A stretch of DNA of 64,000 nucleotides. Source: Candidatus Thiobius zoothamnicola. GTDB taxonomy: Bacteria; Pseudomonadota; Gammaproteobacteria; Chromatiales; Chromatiaceae. Positions 53,985 to 62,647 of the stretch are shown one piece after another. Below the pieces are notes generated by a model that saw only the letters and a list, made by a program, of their open reading frames with translations, searched no databases and was not told where the DNA came from. Positions within the stretch are counted from its first letter, which is position 1. Every line of letters begins with the position of its first letter. The stretch lies in NCBI GenBank assembly GCA_030826945.1, contig JAPQLC010000003.1, positions 62,001 through 126,000 on the forward strand. The letters are read 5' to 3'. Made by a program: the position numbers and the translations under genes.

Positions 53985-55934
53985 ATGCAACCCAACAATG
54001 CCGTATTAAACAATCTGCAACGTTTTTTTAATCTCCCCCGTTGGCAGAAGCGCCTGATCATCGGATTGGTTGATATCGCGCTGGTTCCTCTCGCACTATG
54101 GTGCAGTTTTGCCTTGCGCTTATCAGATTGGACACCAAATCTGGACCATCAAACCCTCCATTTGTTTGTTTTAATGCCATTGGTCAGCCTCCCCATTTTC
54201 ATTCATTTGGGTTTATATCAATCCATCATCCGGTTTATTGGCGGCCAAGCCATCACCAATCTGTTCAAAGGCGCGACGCTTTCCACTTTCGCCTTGATTG
54301 TGCTAGCTCTGTTTTTCCTTGCTCCACAAACCATACCCAGGACGGTGTTTTTCATTTATGGGGGAATCCTGTTCCTGTTGATGGGAGGCAGCCGCTATTG
54401 CATACGCCAATTGCATGATTTCATCCAGCGCCAGACGCACCGTCATAATGTCGCCATTTATGGTGCCGGAGCAGCCGGTATTCAGCTCGTCCAGGCTTTG
54501 AAGAGCAGTCAGGAATACCATCCGGTTCTGTTTGTGGATGATAATCACAGCTTGCATCAAGCCATTGTGAATGGCTTAAGGGTTTATCCACCTAACCATT
54601 TAGCGTCATTGGTTAAAAAACATCGGATTGAGCAATTACTATTAGCCATGCCATCCGCCAATCAACAACGCCGAAATGAAATCTTACGGCGGTTAGAGCC
54701 GCTGCCAATCCATATCAAAACCATCCCCGGCTTGACTGACTTGGTCTCTGGCGCCGACGTGGCGGAACTGCGCGAAATCGACCTTAACGACTTGCTGGGT
54801 CGCCAACAAATCGCACCGGATACCAAGCTGCTGGAAAGCTGCATCACCCAGAAAAATGTGCTGGTGACTGGCGCTGGTGGTTCCATTGGCGCTGAATTAT
54901 GCCGTCAGATTATTCAGCATCGCCCTGAGAAACTGGTGTTGTTTGAAATATCAGAATTCGCTCTGTACACCATAGACCAGGAATTACGCAATCAATGTCA
55001 GCAACGGGATATCGAATTAATCGCCGCTATTGGTTCCGTATGCGACCAATCCCGGATCGGCAATCTGCTCACCCAACACCAAATCCATACGCTATACCAT
55101 GCAGCAGCCTATAAACACGTCCCTTTAGTCGAACATAATCCGTTTGAAGGGCTGCAAAACAATGTGTTGGGCACCTACTCTGCAGCATGTGCGGCTCAAC
55201 AAGCTGGCATCAAACATTTCGTGTTGATTTCGTCCGATAAAGCCGTGCGACCCACCAACGTCATGGGAGCCAGCAAACGTCTGGCTGAATTAGCCCTGCA
55301 AGCGCTCACGCCACAATCCAGTCACACGATTTTCAGCATGGTGCGCTTCGGCAATGTTCTGGGTTCATCTGGTTCCGTCGTCCCCTTGTTTCGTGATCAA
55401 ATCCGCGCAGGCGGTCCGCTTACGGTTACTCACCCTAATATCACCCGCTATTTCATGTCGATCTCCGAAGCCGCGCAATTGGTGATCCAGGCTGGAGCAA
55501 TGGCGCAGGGTGGAGAGGTTTTTGTCTTGGACATGGGCGAGCCGGTCAAGATTCACGATCTCGCCCAACGCATGATCAACCTGAGTGGCTTGCGGGAAAA
55601 AAGCGCGACAAAACCAGAAGGTGAAATTGAAATCATTTTCACTGGCTTGCGCCCAGGTGAGAAACTTTATGAAGAACTTCTGATTGACGCCGATGCCGTC
55701 CCCACAAAGCACCCCCGTATTTTTCATGCCCATGAAAAAGGATTGACTTTGCGCGAATATCAACAAATGCTGGATCGCCTCAATACGGTCTCTCAACGCA
55801 TGAACACCGCCGCCTTGTACCACTTATTGGAAACCTACGTCAGCGGCTATCAAGCACCCATCTCCAAACAAACCAACAAAGTCATCCCGCTTATCCCCTA
55901 TCCCTCGAATCAACGCCTGATTCAAAAAGTATGA
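53985..55934 (+). CDS. pglF: Membrane-bound UDP-GlcNAc 4,6-dehydratase (PglF/CapD/WbpM family)
   Basis: A protein of about 649 residues with four N-terminal membrane helices (to about residue 130), a first Rossmann domain (AIYGAGAAGIQLVQAL) and a catalytic SDR domain with VTGAGGSIGAELCRQI, HAAAYKHVPLVEHNP, SSDKAVRPTNVMGASK (atypical catalytic M-x3-K in place of Y-x3-K, as known for this family) and GLRPGEKLYEEL. It supplies the 4-keto sugar to PglE. ATG 53985 is preferred; a TTG at 53952 overlaps the previous stop. It overlaps the sensor kinase by 4 bases. Confidence 0.92.
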   Translation: MQPNNAVLNNLQRFFNLPRWQKRLIIGLVDIALVPLALWCSFALRLSDWTPNLDHQTLHLFVLMPLVSLPIFIHLGLYQSIIRFIGGQAITNLFKGATLSTFALIVLALFFLAPQTIPRTVFFIYGGILFLLMGGSRYCIRQLHDFIQRQTHRHNVAIYGAGAAGIQLVQALKSSQEYHPVLFVDDNHSLHQAIVNGLRVYPPNHLASLVKKHRIEQLLLAMPSANQQRRNEILRRLEPLPIHIKTIPGLTDLVSGADVAELREIDLNDLLGRQQIAPDTKLLESCITQKNVLVTGAGGSIGAELCRQIIQHRPEKLVLFEISEFALYTIDQELRNQCQQRDIELIAAIGSVCDQSRIGNLLTQHQIHTLYHAAAYKHVPLVEHNPFEGLQNNVLGTYSAACAAQQAGIKHFVLISSDKAVRPTNVMGASKRLAELALQALTPQSSHTIFSMVRFGNVLGSSGSVVPLFRDQIRAGGPLTVTHPNITRYFMSISEAAQLVIQAGAMAQGGEVFVLDMGEPVKIHDLAQRMINLSGLREKSATKPEGEIEIIFTGLRPGEKLYEELLIDADAVPTKHPRIFHAHEKGLTLREYQQMLDRLNTVSQRMNTAALYHLLETYVSGYQAPISKQTNKVIPLIPYPSNQRLIQKV

Positions 55935-57490
55935 ATCTTCCCAATACTTGGCGGATTCTGCGGCGTGCTGGCATACTGCCCACTTTCTTATTGCTCGCCG
56001 CAACCCTCACGTCACTCATCCCATTAACATTTTGGAATCTCCTCACCACCGCTGAGCGCCAGTCTCTGCCGCTGTTCATCCTGTTCATCACCGTACTCGC
56101 ACTATCTGCCTTCATTGCTCTCTGGATACGACTGCACCGTCAATTATTCCGCCCACTCGCGCGCCTTGAATCATCCGTCGCTCAGGTCAATCAGGGCGAA
56201 CCTGATGCCGCCATCCCACAGGAAGGCTCTGGGGTACTCAACAAGCTTGTCACCGACATCAGCAGCCTGACCGATGAGTTGACCCACCTGTATGAAGACA
56301 TGGATAACCGGGTCGCACGACACACCAGCCGACTGGCACAGAAAACTGCCTCACTCAAAATCCTGTATGACGTGGCAGCCAGCATCAATCAATCAGACAA
56401 CCTGGACGAGTTGCTTTTGCGTTTCCTCCGCATCCTCAAAGAAATGATCAACGGTTTGGCGGCGACCGTGCGCCTGGTACAACCAGACGATCAGATGCGT
56501 TTGGTCGGCTCCATCGGACTGGATGACAGCATACTCAGTGAACACCAAATGCTACCCCTTGATCTCTGCATGTGCGGCGCCGCTTTGTCACCAGGCGACA
56601 TTTTATGCAATCGGCAAAATCAGCATTGCTCCAAACAGTTAGGCCGTAAGATGTTTGGCCAGGATCAGGTTGATCTGATCAGCGTGACGCTGGACCATCA
56701 TGACGAAGTGCTGGGCCTCTACCATATTTACGTACGCAAACCCGGCATCGCCGCGCGCGAGGATATTATTGATATTCTGCAAACCATCGGCAGCCACCTG
56801 GGTATGGCAATCGCCAAACAACGCTCAGATCAAGATGCCCATCGCTTATCCATCGTTGAAGAACGCACGGCATTAGCCCACGAATTACACGACTCACTCG
56901 CACAAACCTTGGCGGGTTTACGTTTTCAAGTGCGGCTGCTGCAAGATGGCATCAAAAAAGGTGATCCAAACACTTTATTAACCGACGTTCAGCGACTCTC
57001 CAACGGATTGGACGAGGCGCATACAGAATTACGCGACCTGCTGCACGGTTTCCGCGCCCCACCCGATCAACTCGGCCTGGTCAACGGTTTACGTAAAATT
57101 GTCGAACGTTTTCAGCAAGAAACCAAAATCCACAGCCTGTTCCAGCAAGGCTGCCGCGACCCAGGCTTATCACCCACCGACGAAATGCAAATACTACGCA
57201 TCGCTCAAGAATGTCTGGCCAACACACGCAAACACGCTGAAGCTCATACCGTGCGCGTCATGATCACTTGCCATACAGATGGCAACCTCATGCTGCTAGT
57301 GGAGGACGATGGCATTGGCTTCGAAAGCGTCGCCAAAATGGGGCGACCAGGAGAACATATCGGCTTATCCATTATGCAGGAACGGGCGCGGCGTCTCGGC
57401 GGTCAATTGCGCATCGAAAGCGAACCCGGCGAAGGCACCCGGGTGGAACTCATTTATAAACCGCAACATACTATGTCCCATAAATTCTGA
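55931..57490 (+). CDS. NarX-type sensor histidine kinase
   Basis: A 519-residue kinase with two membrane helices (about 14-36 and 47-67), a short HAMP-like linker, a GAF-like domain with four close cysteines (Cys213, 215, 226, 233), HisKA_3 with the phosphorylated histidine in HELHDSLAQ (His320), and an ATPase domain with NTRKHAEA and DDGIGF. No response regulator is adjacent. Translation is coupled to pglF by a 4-base overlap. The cysteines could bind a metal or sense redox state; that is inference. Confidence 0.88.
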   Translation: MNLPNTWRILRRAGILPTFLLLAATLTSLIPLTFWNLLTTAERQSLPLFILFITVLALSAFIALWIRLHRQLFRPLARLESSVAQVNQGEPDAAIPQEGSGVLNKLVTDISSLTDELTHLYEDMDNRVARHTSRLAQKTASLKILYDVAASINQSDNLDELLLRFLRILKEMINGLAATVRLVQPDDQMRLVGSIGLDDSILSEHQMLPLDLCMCGAALSPGDILCNRQNQHCSKQLGRKMFGQDQVDLISVTLDHHDEVLGLYHIYVRKPGIAAREDIIDILQTIGSHLGMAIAKQRSDQDAHRLSIVEERTALAHELHDSLAQTLAGLRFQVRLLQDGIKKGDPNTLLTDVQRLSNGLDEAHTELRDLLHGFRAPPDQLGLVNGLRKIVERFQQETKIHSLFQQGCRDPGLSPTDEMQILRIAQECLANTRKHAEAHTVRVMITCHTDGNLMLLVEDDGIGFESVAKMGRPGEHIGLSIMQERARRLGGQLRIESEPGEGTRVELIYKPQHTMSHKF

Positions 57491-57590
57491 ATGGAAGCGC
57501 CCACAATCTGATGGAAAACGCACAAAAAACTTGACCATCCAACAAGGCATCAGTAAGATTCGCGCTTCATTGCATCAGCTTAATGACTTA

Positions 57591-57665
57591 TCCCCTGTGG
57601 CGCAGCGGTAGCGCAGCGGACTGTTAATCCGTTGGTCGTTGGTTCGAATCCAACCGGGGGAGCCA
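57591..57665 (+). tRNA. tRNA-Asn (anticodon GTT)
   Basis: A 75-nt cloverleaf with encoded CCA. The acceptor stem TCCCCTG pairs with CGGGGGA, the T-arm is GTTGG-TTCGAAT-CCAAC, the anticodon loop is CTGTTAA with GTT at 57623-57625, and the discriminator base is G. It ends 22 bp before the methyltransferase start and is the left border of the island. Confidence 0.96.
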
Positions 57666-57686
57666 TCTACACTAGATGCCACGGAT

Positions 57687-58685
57687 ATGAATGATAACAA
57701 GCTGACATTTATCGATCTATTCTGTGGCGCAGGGTTCGGAGCCAGGGGCGCATCGAAAGCCGGAGGCATGCCCTTATTAGCAGTCGATGCCTGGGAAAGG
57801 GCAACAGAAACCTATAAGGCCAATTTCCCAAATGCGAATGTCATCCAGGACAAAATCGAAAACATAGCCCCCCTCGACTATCAGCAGGAATACATCCCTG
57901 ATGTTCTTCTGACATCTCCTGAATGTACAGCACATTCAATTGCCAGAGGTGCTAAAAAAGGTAGTGAAAAAAGCCGGGAAACCGCTATCAGCATTTTCCC
58001 TTGGGTGAACGCCTTTAATCCACGCTGGGTCATTGTTGAAAACGTGAATCGCATGACACAATGGGATCGCCATGAGGAAATCATTGTCACTCTTGAGAAA
58101 TACGGATACACCGTCAATCAACTCCTGCTTGATTCCGCGAAATTCGGCACTCCACAATCCCGCAAACGTCTTTTTCTGATTTGCGACAGTGGAGGCTCAG
58201 TTATCACTCATGGCCAACTGATCAATTCTCACAAAAAGAAGGCAAAAAATGCACGGTCAGTAATTGACTGGTCAGGTCGATATGAAAGCAGACCGCTGCA
58301 TAGCCCTGGCAGGGCAGAAGCCACTTTGGAAAGAGCAGAGCGCGCTATAGCCGCCCTTGGAAAAAATGTGCCATTTCTGATTGTCTACTATGGCTCCGAT
58401 TACGCAGGAGGATGGCAGGCCCTGGATGCTCCCCTGCGAACAGTAACCACTATTGACCGCTTTGGACTGGTAACATGGGAAAACAACACCCCTATGTTAC
58501 GTATGCTGCAACCATCTGAGCTATTGAAAGCAATGGGGGCCGGTTCCGATCACCTGCTCCCAATTGGAACAAGGCGTGACAAAGTCAAATTGTGTGGAAA
58601 CGGCGTCTGCTCCCCTGTTATGGAGGTGATTTTCCGCACCATCAAACGAATTATGAAAAAGGAGCAGTTAAAGATTGCCAACTAG
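57687..58685 (+). CDS. DNA cytosine-5 methyltransferase
   Basis: A 332-residue enzyme with motif I FIDLFCGAGFGARG (8-21), motif IV with the catalytic cysteine in TSPECTAHS (Cys80; most family members have P-P-C, here P-E-C), motif VI VENVNRM (117-123) and motif VIII TPQSRKRLF (155-163). The variable target-recognition region is short (about 185-250). I chose ATG 57687, because earlier codons run into the tRNA. It is convergent with vsr, overlapping by 4 bases, and presumably protects the host sequence cut or nicked by the system. Confidence 0.9.
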   Translation: MNDNKLTFIDLFCGAGFGARGASKAGGMPLLAVDAWERATETYKANFPNANVIQDKIENIAPLDYQQEYIPDVLLTSPECTAHSIARGAKKGSEKSRETAISIFPWVNAFNPRWVIVENVNRMTQWDRHEEIIVTLEKYGYTVNQLLLDSAKFGTPQSRKRLFLICDSGGSVITHGQLINSHKKKAKNARSVIDWSGRYESRPLHSPGRAEATLERAERAIAALGKNVPFLIVYYGSDYAGGWQALDAPLRTVTTIDRFGLVTWENNTPMLRMLQPSELLKAMGAGSDHLLPIGTRRDKVKLCGNGVCSPVMEVIFRTIKRIMKKEQLKIAN

Positions 58686-59083
58686 CCGATCAACAAAGAA
58701 ACCCGTTCAACACATTTTGAAACGGACTCTTTGATTTCGTGCTCCCAGAACCGGACAACCTCCCACCCCTGCCGCTCAAGAAGCATTTTCACGTCTTTGT
58801 CCCTTTGCACATTTTTGCCTAACTTATTTTCCCAAAACTCACGATTCGTGGTTGGAACCCGACAATGTCGGGGACATCGGTGCCAGAAACAACCATCAAC
58901 AAAAACCGCGAGACGCTTCCCAGGAAAAACAATATCCGGGCGCCCTGGCAAACGGTTTTTCAGCCGATAACGGAACCCTGCTGCCCATAAGGCCTTACGC
59001 AACGAAATCTCCGGCTTCGTGTTCTTTCCCCGAATTCTGGACATACAATATCGTCGTTGATCCTTAGTCAGAACATCCGACAT
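58682..59083 (-). CDS. vsr: Very short patch repair-type endonuclease Vsr
   Basis: A 133-residue Vsr nuclease: MSRIRGKNTKPEISLRKAL (14-32) with the essential region, RLPGRPDIVF with the catalytic Asp50, FVDGCFWHRCPRHC (61-74) with catalytic His and zinc-binding Cys/His, and the late GWEVVRFWEHEI. Classical Vsr nicks T:G mismatches arising from 5-methylcytosine. Vsr-type nucleases also occur as restriction partners of methyltransferases. It starts 6 bp after the receiver gene stop, so it belongs to that operon. Confidence 0.93.
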   Translation of the reverse strand: MSDVLTKDQRRYCMSRIRGKNTKPEISLRKALWAAGFRYRLKNRLPGRPDIVFPGKRLAVFVDGCFWHRCPRHCRVPTTNREFWENKLGKNVQRDKDVKMLLERQGWEVVRFWEHEIKESVSKCVERVSLLIG

Positions 59084-59089
59084 AACAGA

Positions 59090-60214
59090 TCAGACCCCGG
59101 GTTTCAACGCATCCTTGTACCTGTTCAACAAAGCCTTCTTATCCAGATCAGGCTGTCCCTGCCGTCCATAGTATGAGGAAAAACGTGACTGGATATCTTT
59201 CAGAAAAGCAGCGGATACGGTAGCAAGTCTTTTATATTCATCAAGGTAATCAGAACAATCCACTGTATGCAGATCCTGAAGATCAATCACTGCGGCTTCA
59301 AGGTCCTTATACGGAGGCAGAAAGATATATTTATCCTGCTTACCTTTGATGATGTTTGAAAGCGCAGAGCGACTGTCACCAGCCCTGGTATCCTTCTTGA
59401 TTATGTTGTTTCTGATGAAGTCAGCATGATCCACATTGATCAGTTTCGCCAAAACCAATCGTTTTGCATTGATCAAAGGCCGCTTTTGTTCATCCTCTCC
59501 TCTTGGAGCAACGTCACACGCAGGGGACAAAAGCAAATACCTTACCCGGTCCCTTTCAGAGATGTCGCCGGTAGCAAGGTGCGGCCTTATTGGAGGCTTG
59601 ATATAAAATTCGGCGTCATTGTAGCACTGACTATCCTCCAATCCCATATCCAAATACTCTGACAAATGGCTGACCGTATACCTCAGAAGGGCAGGTTCGG
59701 ACGATTTTCCCGCATCAAACCACACATCAAGGTCTTGTGAAAAATGGTTCCAGAAAATGTCACCAAGCCTCTGCTCCAGTTCCCCATCCCCCCTAAGAAT
59801 CTGGGTTATTCCAGTATTATAGATAGTCAGGATCTCCTCATATATCTCACTGTTGGCTTTCTCACGATTATAACATTTCAGGAACAATGACTCCTTCTCT
59901 CTGATCCCGGGATCAAGCTTTCCAAGATTCCCTGAAACAACAAACACTGGAAAGCGGTGTTTGCCCACAATCTCTCTTAAAACTGAATTTCCAGATGATT
60001 CTGCTGCATTGGCAGAATCAAGATTGATATCCACGATTGCAGCATCAAATCCTCCTGACAACAAAGCCTGTTTTGCTGCCTCTGCATCACTTCTTCTCTC
60101 CAGTTTCAGACAAATATCATCATGGGAATCGTTGAAATCATCTGCTGCATCCTTATAAGTCTGGAACTGGCTGTTATCATCTTCCACAACCAAAACTCTG
60201 ACAGTAGCAGTCAT
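59090..60214 (-). CDS. Receiver-domain protein with unrecognised C-terminal region
   Basis: Residues 4-125 form a response-regulator receiver: acidic pocket Glu11-Asp13 (VVEDDN), phospho-acceptor Asp62 (AIVDINL), Ser93 (VVSGN) and Lys112 (FLKCYN). Residues about 130-374 do not match a known output domain I can name. They contain LLLSPACDVAPRGEDEQ and are rich in charged residues, with no helix-turn-helix evident. The start overlaps the ATPase stop (ATGA). It is probably the phosphorylated or signalling partner of the ATPase/kinase and may control the Vsr nuclease. Confidence 0.82.
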   Translation of the reverse strand: MTATVRVLVVEDDNSQFQTYKDAADDFNDSHDDICLKLERRSDAEAAKQALLSGGFDAAIVDINLDSANAAESSGNSVLREIVGKHRFPVFVVSGNLGKLDPGIREKESLFLKCYNREKANSEIYEEILTIYNTGITQILRGDGELEQRLGDIFWNHFSQDLDVWFDAGKSSEPALLRYTVSHLSEYLDMGLEDSQCYNDAEFYIKPPIRPHLATGDISERDRVRYLLLSPACDVAPRGEDEQKRPLINAKRLVLAKLINVDHADFIRNNIIKKDTRAGDSRSALSNIIKGKQDKYIFLPPYKDLEAAVIDLQDLHTVDCSDYLDEYKRLATVSAAFLKDIQSRFSSYYGRQGQPDLDKKALLNRYKDALKPGV

Positions 60215-62424
60215 TTCCTGTCTCCCTTGAATACAATCCTGAAAAATGCCCCATTATCAGAGTGCATAGCTTCAATAGTACCTCCAATACGTGCCATTGC
60301 CTCTCCCGCCAAAGCCAGCCCTAAACCAGTGCCATCAGGCTTCATGCTGTATCCAGGCTCAAACATCAAATCAAGATTATCCCCCTGAAACCCCGGTCCA
60401 TTATCCCGATAATCAATAACAGTGCTTTTATCATCGTCATGAATAGTCACATTGATCACAGGCTCCCCCTCTTTTCTGTGCTGTAACCAGTAAACGCTGT
60501 TTTCAATAAGGTTTGAGAATACTGCAACCAAGTCCATCTCATTTACCACGACAGATGCTTCGGGCACATTTGAGCTGATATCAAACCGTATCCCCTGAGC
60601 TTCCATTTCCGCAGAAAAAATAGAGAAGGTCGTTTGTACCATGCGCTCAAGATCGAATTTTTTGGCAGGTGACCGACGGGTTCTGGCCAGTGGCTCAATT
60701 TTCTTAAACAAGTACGAAAGCCCTTTGGCGTGGGATACCACCCCCCCACTTCTATCCTCCAACTTCAATGTAAGATCATTATCCATTCTTTCTGAAAGGC
60801 GTTTGGCCCACTTGACCACTCTTGGCGTGGTTTCTGTGATGTACTTGATGTGCTTACGCCCCTCATGCAGCAACACATGCGTGATTTTCCCCAAAGTTGC
60901 CTGTCCCTGATATATCGCAATGGTCTCTTTGATCCTCTTTGCTACTCCAGACTTCCGCTGCTTCTCTGATTCAATAACCCCGCTGACAACTTTCCCTACC
61001 GTTTCCCGATCCTTTTTCGGCATACCCAATTCGTCCAACTCATGAGTAATTTTTTTTGTGACCGAGTCAAAATCAAACAGGTCATTCAGGTTGTCATCTA
61101 TAGACCGGTTACGCCCGCCTTTCTGTGCTTTCTCCCTGTATGCAACACGCCTGGCTTCCAATTCATTCACGATCAGTGACATAACCTGAATCAAGCCGAA
61201 ATAATGGGCATTCTCCATCAATCCATCACGCGCACTTTTTTCTGTCAGTCCTGAAGACTCTTCAGGATGCACATAAACAAAGCCAATCACCTGATCATGT
61301 CCGATTTTGTATGCTGGTTTTTGTACTCTCTTCTTGTCAAGTGACAGCCAGTCAAACGATTGATCACCATACGGTCTGATCCTGAACTGCTCACGATAAA
61401 TACCAACACCATAAAAATCATTCAGTATCCGTCTGGCTTCCTGCTTGCCAACATACTCTCCCGTATCCGGGTCTTTCAGCCCCCGGTGAATGATATTTTC
61501 TATACTGTCCGGATCACGATCATAAACACGTAAATCAACAAAAATATCTCCTGGATATGCCATTGAGTTGTCATTTTCCAAGGGAATACGGATTTTTATC
61601 TGCTCAGCAGGAAGGCTGGGGATGTTTTGGTTACTGTATGCGAGAGTGGCATTGCCACTACTATCAACCATACCCGAAATTCTATAATCGAAAAGATCAA
61701 GTACCGGAAAAGGCAGAATCACCATCTCCCGATCACGATAACCTTCCACTGGAAAATTGCTGAACACAAGCCGGATATCAAAAGCGTCGTAATTAACTTC
61801 ATATCCCTGCGAAGCAGCCGCTTTATAGACATCCTCGGGGGACAGCAGGCTCCTGAGTTCGACCAACAACTTATGCAACTGTTTGGGCGTCCATATGGCC
61901 TGGACATCTGCTGAAGACACATTGTCCTTCTCAATTTCAATAACAGTGCCATCAGCCTTGCCGGTACGTTCCTCAGAAACATCAAGCTCAAGCTCATCAA
62001 GATATTCCGTACGTTCAAGAACCTCCATATCCAGAATCAGTGACGTTGTCACACCCTTACAGGTTGTCTCAAGTAAAATCCGTTCGCCCAAGACAGCAGC
62101 AGCAAAGCGTCCAATCCCCTTTCGCCCCTGCAACACTCTCTGTTTACGGCTTCGTTTTCTTCGGAACTTGTCATCCGTGGCAGGTACCAGCCACTTGTTG
62201 ATGACTGTATCAAGATCCATTCCATCTCCTGAATCCGTGACACTAATCAACAGACGGCTATGCAAATCATCATACGAAAAATTGACAGAAACACTTGGTG
62301 AGTCAGCATCGTAAGCATTCTTCACCAATTCCACGATTGCCGCATAAGTATCCTTGATCAGGTCCTGTCCGATCGTCCTGATAAGGCGTGCCGCAGGTCT
62401 TATTCTCTGTACAGATGAAGTCAT
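60211..62424 (-). CDS. Dual GHKL ATPase: MutL/Hsp90-like N terminus plus histidine-kinase-like C terminus
   Basis: A 737-residue protein. The first GHKL domain has VELVKNAYDAD (31-41, catalytic Glu32 and Asn36), VTDSGDGMD (62-70) and GRKGIGRFA (100-108), as in MutL, Hsp90 and MORC ATPases. A middle region of about 300 residues follows. From about 505 there is a dimerisation-like helix with HVLLHEGRKH (His516/His520 possible phospho-sites), then a second ATPase with NLIENSVYW (638-646), DNGPGF (674-679) and GTGLGLA (698-704), as in sensor kinases. No membrane helices or signal. It heads the ATPase-receiver-vsr operon. Confidence 0.85.
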   Translation of the reverse strand: MTSSVQRIRPAARLIRTIGQDLIKDTYAAIVELVKNAYDADSPSVSVNFSYDDLHSRLLISVTDSGDGMDLDTVINKWLVPATDDKFRRKRSRKQRVLQGRKGIGRFAAAVLGERILLETTCKGVTTSLILDMEVLERTEYLDELELDVSEERTGKADGTVIEIEKDNVSSADVQAIWTPKQLHKLLVELRSLLSPEDVYKAAASQGYEVNYDAFDIRLVFSNFPVEGYRDREMVILPFPVLDLFDYRISGMVDSSGNATLAYSNQNIPSLPAEQIKIRIPLENDNSMAYPGDIFVDLRVYDRDPDSIENIIHRGLKDPDTGEYVGKQEARRILNDFYGVGIYREQFRIRPYGDQSFDWLSLDKKRVQKPAYKIGHDQVIGFVYVHPEESSGLTEKSARDGLMENAHYFGLIQVMSLIVNELEARRVAYREKAQKGGRNRSIDDNLNDLFDFDSVTKKITHELDELGMPKKDRETVGKVVSGVIESEKQRKSGVAKRIKETIAIYQGQATLGKITHVLLHEGRKHIKYITETTPRVVKWAKRLSERMDNDLTLKLEDRSGGVVSHAKGLSYLFKKIEPLARTRRSPAKKFDLERMVQTTFSIFSAEMEAQGIRFDISSNVPEASVVVNEMDLVAVFSNLIENSVYWLQHRKEGEPVINVTIHDDDKSTVIDYRDNGPGFQGDNLDLMFEPGYSMKPDGTGLGLALAGEAMARIGGTIEAMHSDNGAFFRIVFKGDRK

Positions 62425-62472
62425 GTAATCATCCCGAACTTAGAACAGTAAAAGCGTAGATAGATTATCTCG

Positions 62473-62489
62473 CATTCAGGTAATGAATG
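62473..62489. promoter_or_regulatory. Small inverted repeat upstream of the ATPase-receiver-vsr operon
   Basis: CATTCA-GGTAA-TGAATG lies 49-65 bp before the ATPase start. It could be the operator for autoregulation of the operon. A GATAAT-like -10 (minus strand, near 62466-62471) is adjacent. Evidence is the symmetry and position only. Confidence 0.3.
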
Positions 62490-62647
62490 AGTGAATATCA
62501 TTTAAATTCTCATATGAAAGTGTCATTCAGTACGAGTTGGGTGCTTTCTATGGTCAACTGCTAAGCTGGGGCCAGACGCGGTAAAATATCACGCAATCCA
62601 CTTCCCTTTCCCTCTTGATCTGGCTTATTTGAGAGCGCCCCTAACCC

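Noticed and set aside
57666..62424. Assignment to DISARM, BREX, Detocs or a classical Dcm-Vsr pair
   Set aside because: No helicase, PglX/PglZ or nucleosidase effector genes are present, and classical Dcm-Vsr lacks the ATPase and receiver partners.
62425..62647. Attachment-site repeat of the tRNA-Asn 3' end
   Set aside because: I searched this gap for the T-arm and acceptor sequence and saw no match.
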